51,228 bases of DNA, taken from assembly GCA_045644725.1 (NCBI GenBank), contig JAZRHK010000023.1:1-51228 (forward strand). Reading direction: 5' to 3'. The translations under genes and the position numbers were made by a program. This stretch comes from CAAGNP01 sp045644725. Lineage in GTDB: Bacteria > Bacteroidota > Bacteroidia > Bacteroidales > UBA932. The notes under the pieces are model-generated. The model did not search any database, was not told the origin of the DNA, and saw only the letters and a program-made list of their open reading frames with translations. Position 1 is the first letter of the stretch. Each line of letters starts with the position of its first letter. Of this stretch, positions 39,881 through 48,175 are shown one piece after another.

Positions 39881-41524
39881 ATGAAAAAGATAAAGTTTCT
39901 CTTCGGTTTTCTCTTGGTGGTACTGGCATTGTTTGTATCATTCGGGCATCTCTCCCTTCCGTCTCCCAATGGTGTAGATTCTGGCAGTTATTCAGCTGAA
40001 AGAGTTGCCAAATATATTCGAGTCATTTCTCAGGAGCCCCATTCAGTAGAGCACCCTGTAGAAAGGGCTAAAGTTCGTAACTATTTGTATGACATACTGT
40101 CTGATATTGGGGGGGAGCCTCAAATATTTGAGTATGATTCCGTCGAGTTCAGATATGGCGGGTATTATGATATAGGGAATGTATATTGCCAGTTTGATCC
40201 TGCTTCAGGGCCAGCTGACTCTTATGTAATGTTGGTGGCCCATTTTGATTCAAGATTCCGTCAAAGTGAACTTTTGAAAACAGTATATTCGTATGGTGCT
40301 GGAGATGATGCTTATGGAGTAGGTGCCATTATGGATCTTCTTTCACAGTCGCTCAAATATAGGGGTGATTGGAAACAAGGTGTCAGAATCCTTTTTACTG
40401 ACTCGGAGGAGAACCATCTCGATGGTATGAAGCGTGCCTATGAGTATAACCGTGAACTTTTCAAAAATGTAGGTCTCATCATCAATCTTGAGTCCCGTGG
40501 TCTGGATGGCCCGGCGTTACTTTTCGAGACATCGGACAATAATGAGAAAGTGATGGATTTGTACTCTGAATCGGTTAAGCCATATGGTTATTCATTGACA
40601 ACAGTTGTCTATAGATTCCTCCCTAACCTGACAGATTTTACAGTGGTGAAAGAGGATATTCCCGGGATCAATTTTTCATCAATAGATGATATAAATGCGT
40701 ACCATGTGGATGATGATAATTATGATAACATAAACCTCAAGACAATACAGCATTATGGAGTGCAGATTGAACCTATTCTTGAAGAGTATTTGACCTCTTC
40801 CAAATATGCTTCACCGGATGCCTTGAAGGGGGATAGGGATATGGTTTTCTTTACTGTTCCGATGCTTGGTCTGTTCTGTTGTACCAAGCCGCAGTTTACC
40901 CTTTTCTGTTCTATTGTTTTCGCCCTTTTTTGTCTTGCACTGGTCCTTAATGTTTCGGCACGTAACGCTACTATGTACGGAATCATGAAAAAGGCAGGGG
41001 GGGTATTTGTATTCTCTCTTCTGGCCCTTGTGGCTGGTGAAGGAATAGCGTATCTTACCGCAAAGATTGCGGGTGCCCCATTCAATATAACAGACACCAG
41101 GTATGTGGAATATAGTGATATTGTGTCAAACGCATCTTTAATTTTGCTGATTCTGGTATACTTGCTGGTACATGCTGGGAGAAGGAAAAGATCCAAGGTT
41201 TTCAATGTGGAAACATTACTCGGTACATCCATGGTACTTACTGTGTTGTCAGTAGTTCTGTTTTTCCTTATTGGTGAAAACTTTTTCTTTGCAGTACCTC
41301 TGTTTTTAGTGTCTCTGGCATTGATTTTCAATATTTTTATATTCTTCAATTTGCTCTCATTGCCATTGTTGCTGATTGTTGTGCTTTTGGGCGGTTCGTT
41401 CCTATATGCCTTATCAGTAGCATTGACTATCGGGGCATTGGGATTGATAATGTTTATAGCCCTTTTCTACATTATTCTGGTGGTAGGGATGTTTGATTGC
41501 TATATGTATCAAAAACGATTGTAA
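39881..41524 (+). CDS. M28 family metallopeptidase with polytopic C-terminal domain
   Basis: The 547-residue protein has one N-terminal membrane anchor (about 5-22), then an M28 aminopeptidase-like domain (40-320) with the zinc residues in LVAHFDSR (His121, Asp123), GAGDDAYGVG (Asp142/143), TDSEENH (Glu176/177), NLESRG (Glu204) and NAYHVDDDNYDN. The last 200 residues (about 345-540) contain eight or nine hydrophobic segments. This order is like the ER metallopeptidase 1 type of eukaryotes. The peptidase part should face the periplasm. A TACATTTG box at 39866-39873 is so close to the ATG that the message may be leaderless. Confidence 0.8.
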   Translation: MKKIKFLFGFLLVVLALFVSFGHLSLPSPNGVDSGSYSAERVAKYIRVISQEPHSVEHPVERAKVRNYLYDILSDIGGEPQIFEYDSVEFRYGGYYDIGNVYCQFDPASGPADSYVMLVAHFDSRFRQSELLKTVYSYGAGDDAYGVGAIMDLLSQSLKYRGDWKQGVRILFTDSEENHLDGMKRAYEYNRELFKNVGLIINLESRGLDGPALLFETSDNNEKVMDLYSESVKPYGYSLTTVVYRFLPNLTDFTVVKEDIPGINFSSIDDINAYHVDDDNYDNINLKTIQHYGVQIEPILEEYLTSSKYASPDALKGDRDMVFFTVPMLGLFCCTKPQFTLFCSIVFALFCLALVLNVSARNATMYGIMKKAGGVFVFSLLALVAGEGIAYLTAKIAGAPFNITDTRYVEYSDIVSNASLILLILVYLLVHAGRRKRSKVFNVETLLGTSMVLTVLSVVLFFLIGENFFFAVPLFLVSLALIFNIFIFFNLLSLPLLLIVVLLGGSFLYALSVALTIGALGLIMFIALFYIILVVGMFDCYMYQKRL

Positions 41525-41544
41525 TTTACTTTTAAACGGAAAAA

Positions 41545-42681
41545 ATGGACAAATTTGGAGATATAAGGCCTTATACTGATGAAGAGGCAAGGGAGGCGTT
41601 CCAGAGAATAGCTCAGGATCCCCTTGTAGAGCCTATTGCTAAATATATAAACCCAGGTGTGCCTGTGGATGTTATGAGGGGATTATTGGCCTCACTGACC
41701 AGTGTTTGGGATTTTCAGCATAAGGTAATGTATGGTGTGGTGACCAGTATCATTAAGCAGACCACAGCTGGTGTCACATATTCCGGTATTGAGAATCTCA
41801 AAGATGGAAAAACCCATCTGCTGATCTCCAATCATAGGGATATCATTCTGGACCCCGCAATCATTCAGGCATTGCTATATGAAAACAAAGTGCATACTAC
41901 TGAGATTGCTGTAGGTGATAATCTTATTTCCAGTCAGTTTATTGAGGATATTACCCGCTCAAATGGTATGATTAAAGTGGTCCGAGGGGGGACGCCTCGC
42001 GAGATATACTCAAGTTCAAATCACCTTTCTGAGTATCTCCGTTCAAAGATTGCCAGCGGCATCTGCTCTGCGTGGATTGCACAGCGCAACGGGCGGACAA
42101 AGGATGGAAAGGATGAGACCAGTCAAGGTCTGGTGAAGATGCTTCATATGAGTGGAAACGGTGATTTTGCCGCCGATTTTGCAGAACTCAATATTGTCCC
42201 CATAGCCATCTCTTATCAGTTCGAGCCATGTGATTTCCTAAAAGCAAGGGAGCTTTATATTTCCAGGAGGGAGCAATATGTCAAGAAGCCGGGAGAGGAT
42301 CTTAAGAGTATGCTTACAGGTCTTACCCAGTATAAAGGTGGGGTTCATTATCACTTCGCATCATCGCTCAGTGAAGAGGTTATCAAGGGGTGTGCAGAGC
42401 TTGATAAGAATGAGAGATACAAAGCTATGGCAGGGGCTATTGACAAGGAAATTCTTTCTAACTATAAATTATGGAATAATAACTATATAGCATATGATAT
42501 CTTGAATAATAGTTCAAGTTATGTAGAGTGTTATTCCCAAGAAGAAAAAGAGGCTTTTATAGCTTATATGGATGCAGGACTTCTGAAGATTGTGGCGGGT
42601 GAAACAGATATTGATATGGGTGAATTGAGGGAGATTTTTCTCGGTATTTATGCCAACCCTGTGGCAGCAGTTTGCAAATAG
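41545..42681 (+). CDS. 1-acyl-sn-glycerol-3-phosphate acyltransferase-like protein
   Basis: The 378-residue protein contains the PlsC-type catalytic block LLISNHRDIILDPAI (residues 92-106), with His97 and an Asp two residues later and another six later, and the second block GMIKVVRGGTPREIY and SAWIAQRNGRTKDG. The arrangement NHRDIxLD is slightly different from the common NHxSxxD but typical of this Bacteroidetes group. There is no clear membrane span. It may acylate a glycerophosphate or other lipid precursor. It begins 20 bases after the M28 gene and is followed by a terminator. Confidence 0.75.
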   Translation: MDKFGDIRPYTDEEAREAFQRIAQDPLVEPIAKYINPGVPVDVMRGLLASLTSVWDFQHKVMYGVVTSIIKQTTAGVTYSGIENLKDGKTHLLISNHRDIILDPAIIQALLYENKVHTTEIAVGDNLISSQFIEDITRSNGMIKVVRGGTPREIYSSSNHLSEYLRSKIASGICSAWIAQRNGRTKDGKDETSQGLVKMLHMSGNGDFAADFAELNIVPIAISYQFEPCDFLKARELYISRREQYVKKPGEDLKSMLTGLTQYKGGVHYHFASSLSEEVIKGCAELDKNERYKAMAGAIDKEILSNYKLWNNNYIAYDILNNSSSYVECYSQEEKEAFIAYMDAGLLKIVAGETDIDMGELREIFLGIYANPVAAVCK

Positions 42682-42707
42682 AACAGGTACAAGTATATCA
42701 AGTATGC

Positions 42708-42750
42708 AAGTCGCGATTCTCAACAGGAGTTTCGCGACTTCTTATTTTTT
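42708..42750 (+). terminator. Intrinsic terminator after the acyltransferase gene
   Basis: AAGTCGCGA (42708-42716) pairs perfectly with TCGCGACTT (42732-42740) across a 15-base loop, and CTTATTTTTT follows. It separates the lysine operon from the upstream unit. Confidence 0.85.
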
Positions 42751-42783
42751 AGAAAATTTGCAGAAATTGTGACTTTTATTTAT

Positions 42784-42791
42784 TATATTTG
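42784..42791 (+). promoter_or_regulatory. -7 box of the lysine fermentation operon
   Basis: TATATTTG matches TAnnTTTG, 41 bases before the atoD ATG at 42833. A TTTG at 42757-42760 is 23 bases upstream, slightly longer than usual. No cobalamin riboswitch is recognised in this leader. Confidence 0.5.
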
Positions 42792-42832
42792 CCGAAATAA
42801 AGAAAATAAAATCAAACTATATATTTATTTCG

Positions 42833-43483
42833 ATGAAAAAAGGAATCACTCTAGAAGAGGCCGTTGCTAAGATTCAGGACGGTATGACTCTTATGGTGGG
42901 CGGTTTTTTGGCCGTTGGTGCACCAACTCAAATCATTGATGCTCTTGTCGAGAAGGGAGTTAAAGATCTAACAATCATCTGTAATGATACCGCTTTCCCA
43001 GACAAATCTATCGGTAAGCTTATCGTTAACCATCAGGTTAAGAAACTTTATGTATCCCATATCGGAACAAACCCTGAGACTGCAAACCAGATGAATGCAG
43101 GTGAATTGGAAATCGAATTCTGTCCACAAGGTACTTTGGCTGAAAGGATTAGAGCTAAAGGTGCTGGTCTTGGCGGAGTTCTTACAGCTACCGGTCTTGG
43201 TACCATTATCGAGAAAGGCAAAGAAAAAGTAACTGTTGACGGCAAGGAGTATCTTCTTGAGAAACCTCTAGGTGCTGATGTTGCTCTTCTAGGTGCATCT
43301 ATCGCAGATGAATTGGGCAACCTTATCTACAAAGGCACCACTCAAAACTTCAACCCTACAATGGCTACAGCTGCTGACCTCGTAATCGTAGAGGCCGAAG
43401 AGGTGGTTAAAACCGGTGAATTGAGCCCTGAGTCTATCCATACTTCAGGCGTTTATGTTGATTATATTTACAAAAAACAATAA
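42833..43483 (+). CDS. atoD: Butyrate/acetate--acetoacetate CoA-transferase, alpha subunit
   Basis: The 216-residue protein has the family I alpha-subunit pattern: MTLMVGGFLAVGAPTQII (residues 18-35), TIICNDTAFPDKSIGKLI, SHIGTNPETANQM, the GLGGVLTATGLGT loop and the end SIHTSGVYVDYI. The alpha and beta subunits form an enzyme that moves CoA between acetoacetate and acetate or butyrate, which would activate the acetoacetate released by Kce. The catalytic Glu lies on the beta subunit, and no beta gene is found in the window. It is the first gene of the operon; kal follows after eight bases. Confidence 0.88.
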   Translation: MKKGITLEEAVAKIQDGMTLMVGGFLAVGAPTQIIDALVEKGVKDLTIICNDTAFPDKSIGKLIVNHQVKKLYVSHIGTNPETANQMNAGELEIEFCPQGTLAERIRAKGAGLGGVLTATGLGTIIEKGKEKVTVDGKEYLLEKPLGADVALLGASIADELGNLIYKGTTQNFNPTMATAADLVIVEAEEVVKTGELSPESIHTSGVYVDYIYKKQ

Positions 43484-43491
43484 TTATTACT

Positions 43492-43878
43492 ATGGCAAAC
43501 AAATCTATTATCAGACTTCGTATGAGCAGCCACGATGCTCACTATGGCGGAAATCTTGTTGACGGCGCCAGAATGCTTCAACTTTTCGGTGACGTAGCTA
43601 CTGAACTTCTTATCCAGCGTGATGGTGACGAAGGTCTTTTCAAAGCTTATGACAATGTAGAATTCATGGCTCCTGTATTCGCAGGTGACTATATTGAGGC
43701 TGAAGGTGAAATCGTTTCTGAAGGCAACACTTCACGTAAAATGGTTTTCGAAGCACGCAAAGTTATCGTACCTCGTCCTGATATCTCAGCTTCTGCTTGT
43801 GATGTTCTTGAGGAACCTATCGTAGTTTGTAGAGCAAGCGGTACTTGTGTAACCCCTAAAAACTGCCAAAGAAAATAA
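43492..43878 (+). CDS. kal: 3-aminobutyryl-CoA ammonia lyase
   Basis: The 128-residue protein is a hotdog fold: IIRLRMSSHDAHYGGNLVDGARMLQLFGDVATEL at the start, FMAPVFAGDYIEAEGEIV as the central strands and an ending with VCRASGTC. It matches Kal of lysine-fermenting bacteria in length and in the SSHDAHYGGNLVDGA block. It removes ammonia from 3-aminobutyryl-CoA to give crotonyl-CoA. It lies between atoD and kce, the gene whose product provides its substrate. Strongly biased codon use. Confidence 0.88.
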   Translation: MANKSIIRLRMSSHDAHYGGNLVDGARMLQLFGDVATELLIQRDGDEGLFKAYDNVEFMAPVFAGDYIEAEGEIVSEGNTSRKMVFEARKVIVPRPDISASACDVLEEPIVVCRASGTCVTPKNCQRK

Positions 43879-43897
43879 TTTTTAGAATAGCGACTAT

Positions 43898-44728
43898 ATG
43901 GAAAAATTGATTATTACAGCCGCTATTTGCGGAGCAGAGGTAACCAAAGAGCAGAACCCTGCAGTTCCTTACACTGTAGAGGAGATCGTAAGAGAGGCAA
44001 AATCTGCAGTGGATGCAGGTGCAGCTATCGTTCACCTTCACGTTCGTGAGGATGATGGTACCCCTACCCAAAGCAAAGCACGTTTCAAAGAGTGCATCGA
44101 CGCTATCTATGAGGCTTGTCCTGATGTAATCATCATCCCTTCTACAGGTGGTGCAGTAGGCATGAGCGCAGAAGAGCGTCTACAGCCTACAGAGCTTTTC
44201 CCTGAGATGGCTACCCTTGACTGCGGTACCTGCAACTTCGGTGATGAGGTATTCGAGAATACAATGCCTATGATGCGTGATTTCGGTAAGAGAATGATCG
44301 AGAATAACATCAAACCTGAGTATGAGTGCTTTGAGATGGGTCACCTTGACACAGTTCTCAAAATGGCTAAAAAAGGTCAGGTTCCAGGTGCTCCCATGCA
44401 GTTCAACTTCGTGCTTGGCGTACAGGGTTGTACCCCAGCTACAGTACAGAATCTTGCATGGTTGGTAAACTCAATCCCTGCAGGTTCTACCTGGACTGCA
44501 ACAGGTATCGGCCGCAACGCTTTCACACTTGCAGCACACGCTATCGCAATGGGTGGTAACGTTCGCGTAGGTTTCGAGGACAACCTCAACATCGAGAAAG
44601 GTGTTCTTGCCAAATCAAACGGCGAACTTGTAGCCAAAGTGGTAAGAATCGCCAAAGAACTTGGCCGTGAGATCGCCACTTCAGCTGAGGCTCGCGAGAT
44701 CCTTAACCTCCCTCCAAGAAAAAAATAA
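43898..44728 (+). CDS. kce: 3-keto-5-aminohexanoate cleavage enzyme
   Basis: The 276-residue protein is a BKACE-family (DUF849) TIM barrel. Zinc ligands are His46 and His48 in IVHLHVRED; Glu14 in CGAEVT is the residue that meets the substrate amino group in the studied Kce; GIGRNAF and VGFEDNL carry the catalytic Arg and the third metal ligand Glu. It splits 3-keto-5-aminohexanoate with acetyl-CoA to acetoacetate and 3-aminobutyryl-CoA. It stands between kal and two kdd genes, consistent with its pathway step. Codon use is biased as in highly expressed genes. Confidence 0.93.
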   Translation: MEKLIITAAICGAEVTKEQNPAVPYTVEEIVREAKSAVDAGAAIVHLHVREDDGTPTQSKARFKECIDAIYEACPDVIIIPSTGGAVGMSAEERLQPTELFPEMATLDCGTCNFGDEVFENTMPMMRDFGKRMIENNIKPEYECFEMGHLDTVLKMAKKGQVPGAPMQFNFVLGVQGCTPATVQNLAWLVNSIPAGSTWTATGIGRNAFTLAAHAIAMGGNVRVGFEDNLNIEKGVLAKSNGELVAKVVRIAKELGREIATSAEAREILNLPPRKK

Positions 44729-44757
44729 CAAACAATAACATTCAATAATTTATCCCA

Positions 44758-45828
44758 ATGAAAAAAGGTAACAAATACGGTGTTCACCGCGTGATTGAAC
44801 CAGTTGGTGTTCTTCCACAACCAGCCAACAAAATTGACAACAACATGGACGAAATCTATGATAACGAAATCTTGATTGACGTTCAGACACTTAATATTGA
44901 CTCTGCTTCTTTCACTGATATCCACAACTATGCCAAACAACAGGCTGGTGAGGGCGCTACTGAAGAGCAAATCATGGAAGAGGTTAAGAAAGAGATGCTT
45001 CTTAACGTGGAATTGCAGGGTAAACACCGTAACCGTCGTACCGGTTCAGGTGGTATGCTTCTTGGTAAAGTTGAGAAAATCGGTGATGCACTTAAAGGTA
45101 AAATCGATCTTGAGGAAGGTGACCGTATCGCTACACTTGTTTCTTTGTCACTTACTCCACTTAGAATTGATGAGATCATCGAGATCCGTCCAGATGTAGA
45201 CCAGGTGGACATCAAAGGTAAAGCTATCCTTTTCGAAAGCGGTATCTATGCAAAGATTCCTGCTGACCTTCCAGAGAAACTTGCCCTTTCAGCTCTTGAC
45301 GTAGCGGGTGCTCCTGCACAGACTGCAAAACTTTGCCAATATGGCCAGAATGTAGTTATCCTTGGTGCTGGTGGTAAATCAGGTATGCTTTGCTGCTATG
45401 AGGCTAAAAAACGTGTTGGTGTAACTGGTAAAGTTATCGGTTTGACTAACTCACAGAGAAGTACTCAGCGTATCATAGATCTTGGATTCTGCGATGTAGT
45501 TGCAAGTATCGGCGGTATGACTCCAGTACAATTTAACGAACTTGTTTCAAACCTTACTGGCGGCAAAATGGCTGACGTTACCATCAACTGTGTGAACGTT
45601 CCAGATCAGGAGATGACTGCTGTCCTCTGTACTAAAGATGACGGTGTAGTATACTTCTTCTCTATGGCTACAAGCTTCACAAAAGCAGCTCTTGGTGCTG
45701 AAGGTATCGGTTCTGACGTTAATATGATCATCGGTAATGGTTATACCAAAGGTCACGCTGAATTTACTCTTCAGGAGCTTAGAGAGTGTGAAGAACTTAG
45801 AAAAATCTTTACTGAACTGTACGCATAA
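44758..45828 (+). CDS. kdd: 3,5-diaminohexanoate dehydrogenase (first copy)
   Basis: The 356-residue protein has the Kdd pattern: KYGVHRVIEPVGVLPQPA at the start, YDNEILIDVQTLNIDSASF, RTGSGGMLLGKVE, the NAD-binding loop ILGAGGKSGML (residues 203-209 for GAGGKSG) and VYFFSMATSFTKAALGAEG. It oxidatively deaminates 3,5-diaminohexanoate with NAD(P) to 3-keto-5-aminohexanoate. The sequence between residues 55 and 90 is ten residues longer than in the second copy. Biased codon use (CTT, GGT, ATC, CGT) suggests it is the more strongly translated copy. Confidence 0.9.
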   Translation: MKKGNKYGVHRVIEPVGVLPQPANKIDNNMDEIYDNEILIDVQTLNIDSASFTDIHNYAKQQAGEGATEEQIMEEVKKEMLLNVELQGKHRNRRTGSGGMLLGKVEKIGDALKGKIDLEEGDRIATLVSLSLTPLRIDEIIEIRPDVDQVDIKGKAILFESGIYAKIPADLPEKLALSALDVAGAPAQTAKLCQYGQNVVILGAGGKSGMLCCYEAKKRVGVTGKVIGLTNSQRSTQRIIDLGFCDVVASIGGMTPVQFNELVSNLTGGKMADVTINCVNVPDQEMTAVLCTKDDGVVYFFSMATSFTKAALGAEGIGSDVNMIIGNGYTKGHAEFTLQELRECEELRKIFTELYA

Positions 45829-45844
45829 CAAAGCATAATACATT

Positions 45845-46885
45845 ATGTTGAAAGGCGGTTGCAGATACGGTACACACAGAGTTTTAAATCCGGCGGGGAC
45901 ATTGCCCCAGCCGGCTTTAAAGCTTGATAATACTATGGAGATCTATGACAATGAGATCCTTATAGATGTTAAGACCCTAAATATAGATTCTGCCAGCTAT
46001 ACACAAATTAAGCAAGCCTGCGGTGCTGATACTGATAAGATGAAGAGCATGATTCTCTCTATTGTAGAAGATAGGGGTAAGATGCAGAATCCAGTTACAG
46101 GTTCCGGAGGTATGTTGATAGGAACTGTCAGGGAGATTGGCCCCAAGTTCCCGAATACACAAAAAATCAAGGTAGGAGACAAGATTGCGACACTGGTGTC
46201 ACTTTCTCTTACACCTCTTAAAATCAACTCTATTTTGAGTCTATCTCCAGATTCGGAGCAGGTCGATGTCGACGCACAAGCTATCCTCTTTGAGAGTGGC
46301 TTGTTCGCCGTTTTACCGGATGACATACCGGAGAAGCTTGCTTTGGCGGCTCTCGATGTGGCAGGTGCCCCTGCACAGGTGGACCGTTTGGTGACCGAGG
46401 GTGAGATAGTGTGTATAATAGGTGGTGGTGGAAAATCGGGTATTTTGTGCTGCTATCAGGCAATGAAGAATGTTGGCCAGTACGGAAAGGTGATTGTAGT
46501 GGAATTTTCACCTGTCAATGCTCAGAGAATCAAAGATTTGGGACTGGCAACAGATGTTATAGTAGCTGATGCTACCAATGTGATGGATGTGTACCATAAG
46601 GTAATGGCCATTACAGGTGGCAGAGGTTGTGATGTGACCATCAACAATGTCAATGTTCCTTCAACAGAAATGACCTCGATTCTTGTGACCAAAGGTAGAG
46701 GATGTGTCTACTTCTTCTCTATGGCTACAAGTTTCACAAAAGCTGCACTGGGTGCAGAGGGTGTAGGTAAGGATATCAATCTTATCGTGGGTAACGGCTT
46801 TGCCAAAGGGCACGCTGACCTTACACTCGACATCATAAGAGAATCCAAGGAGATTAGAGAACTCTTTGAAAAACTGTATGTATAA
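45845..46885 (+). CDS. 3,5-diaminohexanoate dehydrogenase paralogue (second copy)
   Basis: The 346-residue protein is a clear paralogue of the gene 16 bases upstream: RYGTHRVLNPAGTLPQPA, YDNEILIDVKTLNIDSAS, TGSGGMLIG, the NAD loop IIGGGGKSGIL (193-199) and an FFSMATSFTKAALGAEG block that is identical in both. All visible functional blocks are intact, so it should be active. Codon use is less biased (more AGG, ATA, GTG) than in the first copy. It may make a heteromer with Kdd or act on another diamino acid such as 2,5-diaminohexanoate; both are conjecture. Confidence 0.85.
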   Translation: MLKGGCRYGTHRVLNPAGTLPQPALKLDNTMEIYDNEILIDVKTLNIDSASYTQIKQACGADTDKMKSMILSIVEDRGKMQNPVTGSGGMLIGTVREIGPKFPNTQKIKVGDKIATLVSLSLTPLKINSILSLSPDSEQVDVDAQAILFESGLFAVLPDDIPEKLALAALDVAGAPAQVDRLVTEGEIVCIIGGGGKSGILCCYQAMKNVGQYGKVIVVEFSPVNAQRIKDLGLATDVIVADATNVMDVYHKVMAITGGRGCDVTINNVNVPSTEMTSILVTKGRGCVYFFSMATSFTKAALGAEGVGKDINLIVGNGFAKGHADLTLDIIRESKEIRELFEKLYV

Positions 46886-46904
46886 ACAAATTAAATAATT
46901 GACT

Positions 46905-48158
46905 ATGACTGAATCAAGACGTTACGAACTATTCCCAAATGTGACCGACGAGCAATGGAACAGCTGGGAGTGGCAAGTAAAAAACAGAATTGAGACTCTT
47001 GAGGATTTGAAGAAATATGTATCTCTTACTCCAGAGGAGGAAGAGGGCGTTAAAAAGACCCTTCAGACCCTAAGAATGGCGATCACACCTTATTATATAA
47101 GCTTGATCGATCCCAATAACCCTGACTGCCCTGTAAGAAAACAGGCAGTACCTACAGGAAAAGAGACCTATCAGTCTCCTGCAGACCTTTTGGACCCTCT
47201 ACACGAAGATGAGGACTCTCCAGTACCAGGTCTTACACACAGATATCCGGACAGAGTATTGCTTCTTATCACCGATATGTGCTCTATGTACTGCCGTCAC
47301 TGTACCAGAAGACGTTTTGCTGGTCAGAAAGATGGTGAAAGCGCTATCGAAAGAATCGACAAAGCTATCGAGTATATCGCTAAAACTCCACAGGTTAGAG
47401 ACGTTCTTCTTTCAGGTGGTGACTCACTTTGTGTCAGCGACGAAAGACTTGAATACATTATCTCACGTGTCAGAGCTATCCCTCATGTAGAGATCATCAG
47501 ACTTGGTTCAAGAACTCCAGTGGTATGTCCTCAGCGTATTACCGACAACCTCGTAAATATGCTTAAGAAATACCATCCAGTATGGTTGAACACACACTTC
47601 AACCACCCTCAGGAGGTAACCAAAGAGTCTATGGCAGCTTGTGCCAAACTTGCTGATGCAGGTATTCCTCTAGGTAACCAGACTGTGCTTCTAAGAGGTG
47701 TAAACGATTGTGTTAACACTATGAAGAAACTTATGCACGAGTTGGTTAAGATGAGAGTAAGACCTTACTACATCTACCAATGTGACCTTTCTATGGGTAT
47801 CGAGCACTTCAGAACTCCTGTATCTAAAGGTATCGAGATCATCGAAGGTCTAAGAGGCCATACTTCAGGTTATGCTGTTCCTACTTTTGTAGTGGATGCT
47901 CCAGGCGGTGGTGGCAAAACCCCTGTTATGCCTCAGTATGTTATCTCACAAGCTCCTGGTAAAGTGGTTCTTAGAAACTTTGAAGGTGTTATTACCACTT
48001 ATACCGAGCCAGCTGATTACGAACACAAGGAGTGCAACTGCAAATATTGCCAGGAGAACAAATCAAAATCTATCGAGGGTGTATCATCACTTCTTGAAGG
48101 TAGAGGTATGGCAATCGAGCCTTCTGTTCTAAGCAGAAAAGAGAGATCGAAGAAATAG
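46905..48158 (+). CDS. kamA: L-lysine 2,3-aminomutase
   Basis: I choose ATG 46905 over TTG 46899. The 417-residue protein has the radical SAM cluster cysteines Cys126, 130 and 133 (CSMYCRHC), PLP-binding Lys338 in PGGGGKTP, the Asp294 and Asp331 that hold the lysine side-chain amine, and the C-terminal structural zinc cysteines (CNCKYC). This C-terminal domain and the two Asp residues separate true lysine aminomutase from EpmB. It converts L-lysine to L-beta-lysine, the first step of the pathway. Codons are strongly biased. Confidence 0.95.
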   Translation: MTESRRYELFPNVTDEQWNSWEWQVKNRIETLEDLKKYVSLTPEEEEGVKKTLQTLRMAITPYYISLIDPNNPDCPVRKQAVPTGKETYQSPADLLDPLHEDEDSPVPGLTHRYPDRVLLLITDMCSMYCRHCTRRRFAGQKDGESAIERIDKAIEYIAKTPQVRDVLLSGGDSLCVSDERLEYIISRVRAIPHVEIIRLGSRTPVVCPQRITDNLVNMLKKYHPVWLNTHFNHPQEVTKESMAACAKLADAGIPLGNQTVLLRGVNDCVNTMKKLMHELVKMRVRPYYIYQCDLSMGIEHFRTPVSKGIEIIEGLRGHTSGYAVPTFVVDAPGGGGKTPVMPQYVISQAPGKVVLRNFEGVITTYTEPADYEHKECNCKYCQENKSKSIEGVSSLLEGRGMAIEPSVLSRKERSKK

Positions 48159-48175
48159 CATAAAACAGCCTGTCT

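Noticed and set aside
42682..42832. Possible cobalamin riboswitch before the lysine operon
   Set aside because: The KamDE enzyme needs B12, so I looked for the B12-box (GCCACTG-like) core, but the leader contains only the upstream terminator and an AT-rich promoter region.
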